From Rhabdophis nuchalis (Eukaryota; Chordata; Lepidosauria; Squamata; Natricidae): a DNA stretch of 64,000 nucleotides. The notes beneath the pieces were generated by a model. It had not been told where the DNA came from. It worked only from the letters and a program-made list of their open reading frames with translations, and made no database searches. Position 1 is the stretch's first letter; each line of letters starts with the position of its first letter. The position numbers and the translations under genes are program-made. The stretch lies in the NCBI GenBank assembly GCA_039707465.1, contig CM077645.1, positions 61,847,850 through 61,911,849 of the forward strand, written 5' to 3'. Positions 1 through 10,800 of this stretch are shown here, one piece after another.

Positions 1-30
1 AAATAAATTTTACTTCTTCACAAAATAAAT

Positions 31-290
31 ACAGGTAGTCCTTGACTTACTAGAGTTCATTTAGTGACCGTTCAAAGTTACAACGGCACTGAAAAAAGTG
101 ACTTATTTGTTTTCCACATTTATGACCATTGCAGCATTCCCATAATCACATGATCATAATTTAGATGCTGGGCAACTGACTCATATTTATGATGGTTGCA
201 GTTTCCTGACAATACTCACTTAACAAATATCTCACTTAATAACAACAGAAAATTTTGGCTTAATTGTGTTGTAAGTCAAGGACTACCTGC
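31..290. mobile_element. CAGGTAGTC-family MITE, copy A1
   Basis: Terminal inverted repeats caggtagtccttgactta and taagtcaaggactacctg bound about 260 bp with no coding capacity. It is the clearest of six or seven copies in the window. The superfamily is undetermined; a TA dinucleotide next to some copies would fit Tc1/mariner, but this is weak. Confidence 0.85.
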
Positions 291-719
291 CATGCATTAA
301 AAAACAAACAAATCCTGATCTATCCTTCATTGTAAGCTTTATTACAAAAGTATGTCATGCTCACGTTAGCAAATAATAGTGGAACACACAGAAAAACATT
401 CATTTTCATCCTGAAATTGTAGAAATCCAATTGCAATGTCATTTTGCAACAGAAGAGCCCAACTACGGATGAACAATGCTAGGAATTGTTACTCTTTAAG
501 GATTGTCAGCAACTGTAAGTTTTCATTTGTGATCACACATTTTTCTGGAATTACAGACTATTACAGGGATTGGTCAGAGATGAACTAATTGTCCAATCAT
601 GAATTCATCTGCATTCTTTTTAGTAACACCCTCTCCCCCCATTTTTCTTTCAGGGTGTAAGAGAGTTTGAAAAGCATTGGAATGATATATTAAGTAGTTA
701 TAATATCTTAGTTCTACAA

Positions 720-848
720 CAAGGCTGTCAAACTTGTGGCCCATGAGCCAGATGTATCATGTGCTGGCCATGCTAACATCCAGTGTAGCAAAGGGGAGAA
801 AAGCCCCAATGCATCCCATGATGCCACTGTGCAAGTTTGACACCCCTG
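720..848. mobile_element. Short hAT-like MITE
   Basis: 129 bp with inverted ends (…gtcaaacttg and caagtttgacacccctg). It is flanked by ttctacaa and ttctaaaa, a 7/8 match, as expected for an 8-bp hAT duplication. No coding capacity; the open frame overlapping it is a shadow. Confidence 0.7.
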
Positions 849-3803
849 TTCTAAAAGGTAAAAAGTGTCATATATGTGGAAACAGAGAATATAGAATTCA
901 GGTTTTGTTAAATCAAAATTGATTGATTAATGAAGAATGACTGGCGTAACACTGGACTTTGTGGTTGGAACCAATAAATGCTTGGCTTCCCAGGCAATAT
1001 GAAGCATACATGGAATGATTTCAAATAGCAGCCATGCTGTAGGTTACACCTCTTACTTTTCAGCTTAAGGAAGCAATTGGAGAATAAAAGGCAATGGAGA
1101 TTTCATTCCATGAGGAGGTGGGAAGCAACTATTCTAATTTTCAAGATATAAACATCCTGAATGAAAAAAGAGGAAGCACAGATAGGGCTGGATGTTGGCT
1201 AATTTAATGAACTGTAATTAGGATACGCTGCTTTAATCCTTTCTGTGCACCAGATGCAAATGTCTGTCCAGAGCTCATTTGTACGAAAGCACAAAAAAGT
1301 AGAAAGGATGCCTAATTACTCAGAAACCATCGATGTGCAATTGAAGCAATAACATGTCCAGGAAAAGAGGCAGCTCTTTCAACTGACTGGCTTCCAGTCC
1401 AGAATTTGCTTTGGGACAAAGGCCCAATTGCTCTGATAAAAAGCACATTCCTTTGTAAATCACTCATCAAATTGTTCTCTTGGCTAAATTATAGCTAGTT
1501 TAATAGGCCAATCAATACATAATTATAGAAAATTACAGAATTCAAACACAACTACATTGTCACTTTAAAGTTTCCTTGAGTCTCCTGACTCCGGCTACAA
1601 TTTGTTTTAATTGATAATATTGCTTGAGATAATAGAATTAGAAAGATGAAAACTGTCATGTGTCATGACTGCCTCCTCACCCCTATCGTAGTATATTTAT
1701 TCTTGTGATTATTGGGTATCTTCTCTCACTATTGCCCAACAGTGCCCTTCAGCTATTTTGGATTTTAATTTCTAGAATCTATTAATTCCATGATAGGATA
1801 TTGGAGGACATCAGTTTGCAGGAACCTATGAAGTAGGCTAAAGAAAAAGTATTCTTGGCCAGGTGATAAATTCCCACAAACAATAGCATATCACCAGTAA
1901 GGTTGTGCCATTACTTCTCCTATTATCAGGCCCAAGCCCAGTGAGATCAAAATCATATCCAATCCTTTGTTTACACCTAATTCACAGAATCTTGCCAAGC
2001 TGGTAACTTTCTTAAGGTGTCAGATATATCATGAGAGATTTTAGGGTCTGGCTACTCTGAATCTCTTCCCCATCTTCCCCCAACCAGCTCAGGACTGCAC
2101 AGACTCTTGATCTGGATCTCTCCTGATGAACGTCCTTTCACACTTAATTACAGTGTGATAAAATGATCAGCATTTGATGAAGTTAACATTTTACATGAAT
2201 TTTGCCAAACAATTTTTAAAACATTTATCTTTATCTTAACATTTGATCTTAATTTTTATATTACTCATTTTTACTGTTGGCTGTACACCGCCCTGAGTCC
2301 CGAAAGGGAGATAGGGTAGTATATAAATGCAATAAATCTTAAATCTTAAACATCTGTTCTGATAGGGTGAAAAACATCTTCATCATTTTATACACAGGCT
2401 GCAAAAATCATTAAATGGCTGCAAATAAATTTCTTCTCTCTTTTCCACATAATGGTCCTCTGGATTTTTGCAGATCAGATCTAGTAGCCTAATCCAGGAG
2501 GTTAATAAAGTAAGAGCAAAGGGATTAGCCATTAGTATCTTGATCACCTGTTTTGAATACAGATATGTCACTGGAATCCACCTATGCTTAGCTCTTAAGT
2601 GTAAGAGCAAAAAATGCTACAAGTCCTTCCTGCATAAACATTACAATAAGAATTGCTATCTAAGTAGGGGAAGAAATATAGAATCTGTAGCCTTATATAT
2701 GTTGTTGAATAACATTACCAAGTGCCCCTCCCCAGGGCTAATGGTAAAGAAAGGAGGGAGATGCAACATCTGGAGAGAAACAGATTCCTCATCTATGCTA
2801 CACAGACTTACTAGATTAAAGCTTCATTTAATCTGGTGAATTTTTACTTCTACGTTAGTATAAACTATTGTATATATACATACAGGATTCCACTGTTGGC
2901 AGAAACTGCACATTAAAAGAGAAAAAGTAAAAATTTATATAGTGGCAGTCATCACTCAGGTAAAAAAATTAATGTATCACTGCACCCTATTGTCAGCCAA
3001 AAATGGCTTCTGATTCTATCGAAGAAAAATGTATGTATCCTTTATGTAAGATACACAACCTACCAAGCAATTTAGGTAGACAAGAGGCCATGTCACACAA
3101 TATCCTCTAAAAAAAAGGCTGCAGGTAGTTGAGCGGATCATTTGATTCAGAAATTGCCCAAAATAAAGGTTTTTTTTCCCCAGGCACTGATAGTAAATAA
3201 AAAGAAAAAAACCTATTTGCAACTGTGTATAGTAAAATAACACAAAATTCAAGTTTTCTTATATGAATAATGAGTGATTACATGAAGAAAATCAAATTAA
3301 ACATTGTTTAACATGACATATTGTGCAATATTATCAGTGCATACAAGAAAATAGCTTGAATGATCACTGTGTAGCAGCAAAGTCACTCCGTATATAGTTA
3401 AAATATAATAATAAAATTTCTGAGTTCACTATTCTGGTAGACATTTTTAAAAAATTCAAATGTAACCTTTGCAGTTGGATGGTACTAGTAATTGAACAAG
3501 CTATTCCAATCTTGGAACAGGCTATGTAGAGTACTTTGAAAATGTCCAATCTTTTGACTTGCTTGGCATTAGTTCATCTCACAAAACACTCTTCAATCTT
3601 CAGTTTCACAGTAAGGATGACAGCATGGTGACACCTATTCTAGATCCTATGAAAAATGATCATGTATCAGATCTTACAACTTATGAAAGGAGAACTGAAG
3701 AGAGTCTCAGAGTTTAAACATGATTGTATGCCTATCGGTTGATCACAATAAGTTATTGGCCCAGTACAGATCTTCTTTTTCCTGCACCAGCATGATTAAT
3801 ATG
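849..3803. other. Distal 3' UTR or downstream intergenic sequence
   Basis: No coding exon is recognisable. It holds a short L2 3' end near 2270-2345, and a mostly unique stretch (1190-1560) discussed in the findings. Open frames here, such as the one at 2468-2839, have no protein-like features. Confidence 0.5.
2270..2345 (+). mobile_element. L2-type LINE 3' end
   Basis: Carries the family's 3' signature: chartable words such as caccgccctgagtcc, then gggagatagggtagtata and an A/T-rich tail. The same ending occurs in the longer copies at 29309-30115 and 47150-47597. Confidence 0.75.
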
Positions 3804-4747
3804 TTTATTTTAACATGAAAAGGAACATCATCAATACATTGGCACACACAGTGCTTATTTTGAAGCATATCAAGCAATGTGTGACCACACTATGTCATAG
3901 TGATTTTCACACAGCAAAAGTCACATCTAAATTAAACCTAAGATTGCATGACATTATGGCTTACATTTAACATGACAGTTGAAATAACTCCTTCATCATT
4001 AAACCAAGAAACCAATTTTTGGTTTATGTGCTTGCTCTTCTTGTTAATTTTCAACCAAGCGGTTTAAAGCAAAAATTATATTCAGTTAATGCAGGGAAAG
4101 ATGGAGGAACAAAGAGTTTCCAACAATAAAACGGTAAATGGCAATTTACTACCAGATATGTGCAAGTGCAAGCTGAGAGCTTGTTCTCCAAAAAAATTGG
4201 CCAGTCTGCAGCATAGCAGAATACCTCTGTTCAGCAGCCTATTTTATTAATGGGTCCTGTGGAAAGAATAAGCCATTTGACAATAAGGCCAATTAACTGT
4301 AATAGCTGTGCCCAGAGGATAAATATATTACACAGGACTCCTTCCTTAACTATAGAATATATTCATTCATTGCTTGGAAAGTCCATGACCACAAAGTTGT
4401 GAGCTGGCATCCTACGGGCACTTCCTGGGTTTTGTCAATTAGTGTCCTCAACCTTTGAATGAAAGTGAAGGGAAAATGAGGAAGGCAGAAGACTGTATAT
4501 ATGCCATATAAAAACTTGACGAGTGAAAACCATGACTGAGATTTGAACAAAGAACCTTTCATGTCTCTCCCTATGGCAAGCTTGACAGGACATTGCACAA
4601 TCTCAAGGCATTAGTATGTGCCTTTTTCAGATTGTCCCTTCTCTCCTCCCCACCTTCTTGACTGTTTGCTCTCCAAAAAGAGTTTGGACTCGGTTATAAT
4701 ACATTATCCTATTATATATCATCTTCCTTCTCCCAAGAAAGAAGAAT
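3804..4747 (-). other. ABLIM1: ABLIM1 proximal 3' UTR with candidate poly(A) signals
   Basis: On the minus strand the sequence after the stop is AT-rich and non-coding. AATAAA hexamers occur at 4243-4248 and 3804-3809 (TTTATT on the plus strand), about 500 and 940 bases past the stop. I cannot tell which, if either, is used, and mammalian ABLIM1 has a 3' UTR of several kb, so it may run on towards position 1. Confidence 0.4.
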
Positions 4748-4861
4748 TCAGAAGAGCTTGGCTTTCTTCTTCATATTGTTGCGTCTCCAGAGAGGTAACT
4801 TATCAAATTCCTGTATCGTCATGCCAAATATTTCTTGAAAAACTTCAGGTGCTAAATGACG
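4748..4861 (-). CDS. ABLIM1: ABLIM1 terminal exon w18: end of villin headpiece and stop
   Basis: 114 coding bases, phase 0: [18 protein letters not shown], then [19 protein letters not shown] and TGA (4748-4750). [16 protein letters not shown] is the actin-binding C-terminal helix of ABLIM headpieces, with basic residues and an exact C-terminal Phe. Acceptor tttctttag. The 3' UTR continues to lower coordinates. Confidence 0.97.
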   Translation of the reverse strand, partial: RHLAPEVFQEIFGMTIQEFDKLPLWRRNNMKKKAKLF

Positions 4862-7800
4862 CTAAAGAAAGACAAGGCAGATGTACATTATCACTCAAGA
4901 AGTAGAAACAGGCAATCTAGATATCACAGCATTACTGTCAACATATTAAATCTAATATATCAAGTGTAATATAAAGTCCTGAGCAATGTGCCCTATAGAA
5001 AGCACCATGTGCATCCTTTTTGGATTTTTATTTTTTGGCTGCCAAAGCAGTCGATATTAGAATAAGTCTTCCCCTGCTATTTTTTTGGTTTACTCTTCAG
5101 AGATTTTAAGTAACGAGATGAAAACCATAATTTCTAGTCAATAGGAATGATAGTCAAGTATTGCAATAGATAACACAGCAAAGAATTTAGCGACTGAGAA
5201 ATTGCTTGTATAGCTCAAGGTAGCCTTTCCTTACCAAGTGCCCTCCAGAAGTCTTGAGACTACAATCATGTTATGATATTCAATATCTGGAAGACTCAAT
5301 ACATGAGCAGCCTGCCAATGCTGCTGCGGTGACATCTACATAAAGAAAACCTATGCAGCTATACACACAAGGGCTGTATCAAGACCTTGTATTTTCCTTT
5401 GACAAAGGAAAAGAGTGAAACTTAAACTGGAACATTTCAGGTATAGGTGGAGTTTGATGAAATAAATCAGTTGACCAGGTTTTATTTGTAGGAATATGCC
5501 TGAACATTTTCTTCAAAAAGATACATATCTTATACCTTCAGTTGATCCCTGTTATAGACATGAAAGCCGAAGTATTTCTATATAGCAGAGGTATTTAGCT
5601 TGCAATCTCATTAATATTTTCTCCAGAATCAATGCCAAAATTAGCAGGCTTAAATCTTATGCATTAGGTTCTAGTTGGGGGGACGCACTAAAAAAATCGG
5701 GCCCTATGTACTCATTATTAAGACCGTGATGGCGAACCTATGGCCCAGGTGCCACACGTGGCACGCAGTACCATTTCTTCAGGCACGGGAGGCGTTGCCC
5801 TGTCAGTTCCAGCGTGCATGTGTGCGCTGGCCAGCTGATTTAGTCCTTCTTTTGAGGCCGTTTTTCGCCCTCTGGAGGCTTCAGGGAAGCTCCCGAAGCC
5901 TCTGGAGGTGAGGGGGAGGCTGTTTTCACCCTCCCCAGGCTCCTAGAAAGCCTCTGGAGCCTGGGGAGGGCTAAAAAAGCATGCCAAAAGCAGGGAGGTC
6001 GCACACATAGCATTATGGGTGTGGCATGCCCATGCACGACCTCCCTGCGCTCCCCCTGCTTTTGGCACGCGAGCCAAAAAAGGTTAGCCATCACTGAATT
6101 AAGACATCATTATGTCATGTGATTGAAAACAGTTCTACAACTAGAGTATAGCCTTGAGGAACAGCGTGATGGCTGTACACTATGATATATGTGGTTCCAA
6201 TTCTATACATACTTACTTTAGAAAGGATCACTCACCGCCCTGAGTCCCTTTTGGGAGATAGGGCGGTATAAAAATCCGATTAAACAAACAAATAAATAAA
6301 TAAATAAACGCAGTGAAGTGTATTTCTCAGAGGCTTGCATGGATTGGTGGATTAGTTATCTTTGTATGGATGAAGCAGTTAATTCCGAATAATGCACTAT
6401 CTTGTAAGGTTATGAATAATGAGCAACCCATATCATTACAAAACTTTCTTTTAATACCAAACTCAACACCTGGTTCTTACCTCCAACCTGGTTCTATCCA
6501 CTTCTCTTAGAATTTTATTTCGCCCTCTGTTGGTCACCATGAGTACTTCATAAGGAAATATCTGTGAACCGTATATAAGAGGCCTTTATGTAGGATTTAT
6601 TCAATGACACAAATAGACATCAACTTCACAAGCATAATGTGGTCATTGTCAAGAGACAGCTGCAAGTTCATTATATGGCTTCCTTGGAATATTTGTTACT
6701 GAACAATAAAGTCTCATACTTATAAAGTCCCCATCTATATTCTCTCTCTCTTCCTCCTTCCCTCTTTGATAAGTTGATGGATAATGCTTACTATCTTCTT
6801 TCTTTCACAGCTCACCATTGGTTTGCCTTTATCTTCTTGGCGTATGTGCTCAGAAACAAACACTTCGTTAAAAAGTTATTTCATAGGCCGTTCCTTTGCT
6901 TATATTTGACCTGTCCTTTTCTCTTTTTAAGTTAAACTAAAGTTACTTTCCTATATATCCATTTAGTCATCATACCAACCCACCACCCCATTAAGCTAAT
7001 TATATGTGATAGTGAAAGCATCTTGTGCAGGAACCTTGAGCTTTAATAAAATAAACGTTAGAGACTAAAAATAGGTAATATACATTTACATTGTGCAAAA
7101 CCAGTGGAAAACTTGTATTTACAGTCTCTGAAGATTTCAACTAAATATACTCAGAAATAAACCTTAATTTTCTCATGTCTCTACAATCCCACGTTAGGGC
7201 TGGGTATGTTAAAACCACAATGACATTATACATCCTGAGCATATTTCTTAAGAACTAACCTGATATCCTGTATCAGTGACCAAGAAAATTAATGAACGAA
7301 AAAGAGTTTCTAGAAAGACTGTCTGAAAAACACTGTGGGTAAACCATTTTTTTATGACCATGAATATATTTATCTCTCTATATATGTATCTGCTTTTTTA
7401 TTTATATCACTGTAGTTTTGTGTGAAGTATGGGGGCGAGAAGGAGTGGGGGAGGGAGGGACAGAAAGAGAATAAGGGAAGTGGTTCTTTTGCACTGTGTA
7501 TATCTCAGTTCAAACTTGTTTCTCTTCACATCTTAAAATTGCCTCCTTCCCATTTTTATGCTACATCAAAAATAATGAGATATACAGACACAATTAACAA
7601 TTCCTGCATTATTCTAGTGTTATAAGCAAAAGAAAATGCACAACCCTAATTAGTCTGGTTTTTTAAATGGCCTTTCATATAACAACCCTTTCCTGCATGC
7701 ACACTTTGGATTGCTTTTGATTGCTTTGGAGATCCTATTCTGAAATCATATGACTCTGGGAATAAATCTCATTGAATTACTAGGATTTAGCTCTAAATAA

Positions 7801-10800
7801 AAATCTGTACAATGGGACTGCAATTACAGCATCTGCTTTGATTTCCATTTTATTTTGTGCATGCAGCACAACCAAGAATAAATTCATCCCCGCTGCATTC
7901 TGCTCATTTATTCCAATTAATGCTGTCACATTACTAGCGGGTCTAACTGATTTCACATGATTGCTTGATTTCACATGACCTATTTGTTTTAGGTCCACCT
8001 AGAATACTCCTGTCTAGTTTCCTATATATTAAATCCCTTATCCTATGTGCTCAGTTCAAATTAAGGGGGATGTCCTACTGCCCCAAAAACAAGAGGAGTG
8101 GCATATAAATAAACAAATTAAAAAGTGGTTGCCACAACATTTTTAATGCTATCATTCCAAAAATTACCCTGCATTGTTGTGAAGCACAATGAATAAGATC
8201 AGCACTTGCCTTTGGTTCCAACATGTTAGGCATAGACACTCCTCGATCCATTCGCATTCCAGGGACGAGACCATCTGGGTGAAACTGTATCAGAAGCATG
8301 TAGGCATCAAACACATAGATTACATTCTTATCCACACAAACCCACACAGTTAGAGTAAAGGTATTCATGCTGTGCATACACATCAATATATAGTAAGGTT
8401 ACAGAGAAATATGTATAATAAATATAATTATGCCAGATATATACTGTACTATACATAAAGATGTGACTCCTAATTTAAGTGGCCTTTATTCATGTCTTTC
8501 AATTATGAAGCTTCCCAGGGACTCTTCCCAAAGACCAATTGACAAAATAAGATAACAGTTCTAAAAATGTAAAATATTCTATATTTAGGGCCTAACTTCT
8601 TTAAAAATATACTCCCTTCTGCTTACCTGTTTCCCTGAAAATAAGACCTCCCCGTATAATAAGCCCTTCACAAAAATATTGCAACATAGCAGCAGCCATG
8701 AGGTGACCATGCTCGCTGCCTCCTGCACCTCAAAAATAATAAGACCTCCCGAAAATAAGGCCAAGGCCCAAGAAGGTCAAAATGCATTGTTTTCTGTCAA
8801 AAGAAAACAAGATCTATCTTATTTTCGGAGAACCACGGTATCTAGATTATTCATACACCATAAGTCAGGAAATGAGGAATGGTAGGAAAACTGTCCCTCA
8901 GAGTGATTCATTGTTTTAGTTCTTGCTACCATCTTTACAATATTTGGTTCCTTTCCAGTTGTACCAAAGCATTTTATCCTTTTTAACAAGTAATTTTTTT
9001 AAATTCTTTTTACATAATCAAATCTTTTCTGTAATCAATGTATAGAGATTTTCATAACATAGTAATATTCAAACATGTACAGAGAAGGGTTATATTTTAA
9101 AAAATAACACTATATTGTTAATTGGCCATTTTATACAGCCCACATGCCTGTTTTGTATAAAATACATTGGCATATTTTTATTCCATGATCACAATAAAAT
9201 ACAAAGAAGACAGGAAATCATCTGCAGAAGAAGAGCAAAGGTAATAACTACAGAATAAGCAGAATTATATTTGGACTTCCTTAGGATAGTATCAAAGCAA
9301 TTAGGAGAAATCCTTCAATGAGAGAACTATCACTCATTGCTCCTTTGACAATCTTAGAAATGTTTTCTGTAAAGAATCACAAAACTGACAGTAAGACATC
9401 ACATAGTGTCATAATTATATCATTAATAATAAAACAAGCAGATTAACAACTTTTAAGAAATTTTTCTAAGATGTGATTAACATAGTTGATGCACTGTTGA
9501 TGAATTTGTTTCTGTTAACTTGATGGACGAAAATCTCTACCAACCTGGTAATCTAAAAAGGGATATATATTGAGAAAAGACACATAATTAGAATAAGGTT
9601 TATTCTGGACAAAAGTTTTAAGATCAGAGTCTTTCCTAAAAATTATCAACCCAAAATACATATATTTTCTGCCTCCGTTAAATTTTAATTTTACTTTTAT
9701 AATGTCCTCTTCAGTTTGAATATAATGTTGAACCATCGTCTCCACCCTTTTTTCAATAAATAGCAAGTGTAGCTATATTTCAAGATTAAGTTATGGTATC
9801 CAAAAGCTGTACGTGAAAGATGACCTTATGTACCACTATACAAATACAACGGAAAGCATAAATGCTGAAAATAACTCAATAACCATCTACAGCCCAAACC
9901 TCACATTCTATTTCCTTTACAAACTTACCCCGAGTTGTATTGCTCACGTCTCCATAACTGTTGTACTGACCAAAGTCTGTGGACATCGGCTATATGAATA
10001 TATATAAATAAAAACACGAATAGGTAAATCACATTATCTGTACATTGCATGACAGTAAAGAGATCACCACAAAGGCCATGGAAAACTACACTCATTTATT
10101 TTTATTTATTTTATAGATTATTTTTACCTCCCCCATTTATAAATAACTCAAGGCAGACAACATACCCAATACTCCTTCCTATTTTTCTCACACCAATCCT
10201 GTGAGGTGGGTTGGGCTGACAGAGTTGAAGTCACGCAGACAGCTTTCATTGTTAAGGTAACAATGAAACTCAGTTAGTCAGTAACCACTAGACCAGGGGT
10301 GTCCAAACTTGAGAACTTTTAAGACTTGTGGACTTCAACTCCCAGAATTCCCCAGCCAGCTATGCTGGCTGGGGAATTCTGGGAGTTGAAGTCCACATGT
10401 CTTAAAGTTCCCAAGTTTGGACACCCCTGCACTAGACCAAACTGCCTCTTATCTGGGAGTATCCATGAAATTCACAAAACTGAAATTTAGAGTATACTTT
10501 CTTGTATGGGAAGAATTATCTGCTCACCCTGTGTAATCCATTTCGTCCATACCCAGGCAGTGAAGATGTTTTAGAAGCAGCAGCGTGAGAAGGAGAAAGG
10601 CCTGAGAAGGAGAAAACAATAATTATTAGGAAATAAAAATACATTGTCAAAATCACAGCATCTTAGAAATCAATCAAAAATCTCAAAAGTGTAAATTTGC
10701 ATCTGTATGGATTTTTTTTAAGCAATCATTTTACCTTGGCTTTGTCCAGTAACTGAAATTTGGATATAAAATTTTCAATTCCTCTCTAATTTTACAGGCA

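Larger units (their letters stand above)
4862..6480 (-). other. ABLIM1: ABLIM1 intron w17
   Basis: 1619-bp GT-AG intron. It contains a hAT-type MITE (5724-6096) and an L2 3' end (6228-6309); the rest shows nothing recognisable. Confidence 0.85.

Noticed and set aside
2468..2839. 123-codon open frame on the plus strand
   Set aside because: No protein-like motif or homologue recognised, and it lies in the 3' flank of ABLIM1.
8281..8292. Alternative acceptor gatacag for exon w16
   Set aside because: It would put the exon out of frame and lead to a stop within about 20 codons.
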